Source: Eudromia elegans | Taxonomy: Eukaryota > Chordata > Aves > Tinamiformes > Tinamidae | Assembly (NCBI GenBank): GCA_003342815.1 | Contig: PTEX01000024.1 | Location: forward strand, 2,423,159 to 2,487,158 | Length of the DNA: 64,000 nt | Direction of reading: 5' to 3' | In this document: positions 63,917 to 64,000 of the stretch, one piece after another | How positions within the stretch are numbered: the stretch's first letter is position 1 | Layout: every line of letters begins with the position of its first letter | Translations under genes and position numbers: made by a program | The notes under the pieces: model-generated | Databases searched by the model: none | The model's input: the letters and a program-made list of their open reading frames with translations, nothing else | Told to the model about the DNA's origin: nothing

Positions 63917-63965
63917 GTCGGTTGGACTAGATGAATTAACAGCATTCCCCTGTCCCCTTAATGCA
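63917..63965 (+). mobile_element. Probable degenerate CR1 3'-end remnant
   Basis: 'ggttggactagatga' at 63920-63934 matches the CR1 terminal motif exactly. What follows ('attaacagcattcccctgtc') is only loosely like the expected continuation, and upstream landmarks are not clear. A 15-base exact match is very unlikely by chance. The remnant is on the plus strand, close to the window edge. Confidence 0.45.
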
Positions 63966-64000
63966 CAGCGGTATAAATAGCAATCATCTTGCATGCTCTC

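Noticed and set aside
1-64000. LTR retroelements, endogenous viral genes, CRISPR arrays, bacterial operons
   Set aside because: No paired LTRs, primer-binding sites, polymerase motifs, regularly spaced repeats or gene-dense layout were seen on either strand.

Overview
This window looks like non-coding nuclear DNA from a bird, either intergenic or inside a very large intron. The main evidence is one clear CR1 (chicken repeat 1) LINE 3' end and one older CR1 3' portion. Both end in the family's block 'ttccaacctcA', and the younger one carries a near-intact 'ggttggactagatgatct' motif. A third short remnant lies at the right edge, and an older CR1/L3-type amniote repeat lies near 39.1 kb. There are no Alu, L1 or B-type SINEs, no recognisable LTRs and no bacterial gene organisation. 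Crocodilian or turtle origin is not strictly excluded, but low repeat density and AT-rich sequence fit an avian gene-poor region best.

Layout. 0.6-1.2 kb: degenerate CR1 3' portion on the plus strand, followed by a GC-richer patch (1.64-2.1 kb) with a possible minus-strand exon. 2.1-39 kb: AT-rich single-copy DNA with short microsatellites, dyads, scattered spliceable open segments and three blocks that read like regulatory DNA (about 19.2-19.4, 24.7-25.0 and 18.3-18.5 kb). 39.04-39.15 kb: ancient repeat. 39.6-40.3 kb: a stretch with few stops in several frames. 43.1 kb: a perfect 17-bp-arm hairpin. 45.7 kb: possible terminal exon. 47.7 kb: the best-preserved CR1 end. 53.2-55.0 kb: the most unusual interval, with a regulatory-looking block containing a perfect minus-strand splice donor, a CpG-dense patch carrying a possible minus-strand terminal exon, and just beyond it a 73-codon plus-strand frame with a strong start context. 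55-64 kb: AT-rich DNA with microsatellites, a 27-bp tandem duplication and a CR1 remnant at the end.

No gene can be assigned with confidence. The longest frames (up to 154 codons) are what chance gives in 64 kb, and none resembles a protein family I recognise. The exon-like entries are hypotheses at low confidence, because long vertebrate introns are rich in pseudo-exons. I found no rRNA, tRNA, snRNA or CRISPR array, no known microRNA and no complete mobile element. I saw no convincing novel multi-gene system.
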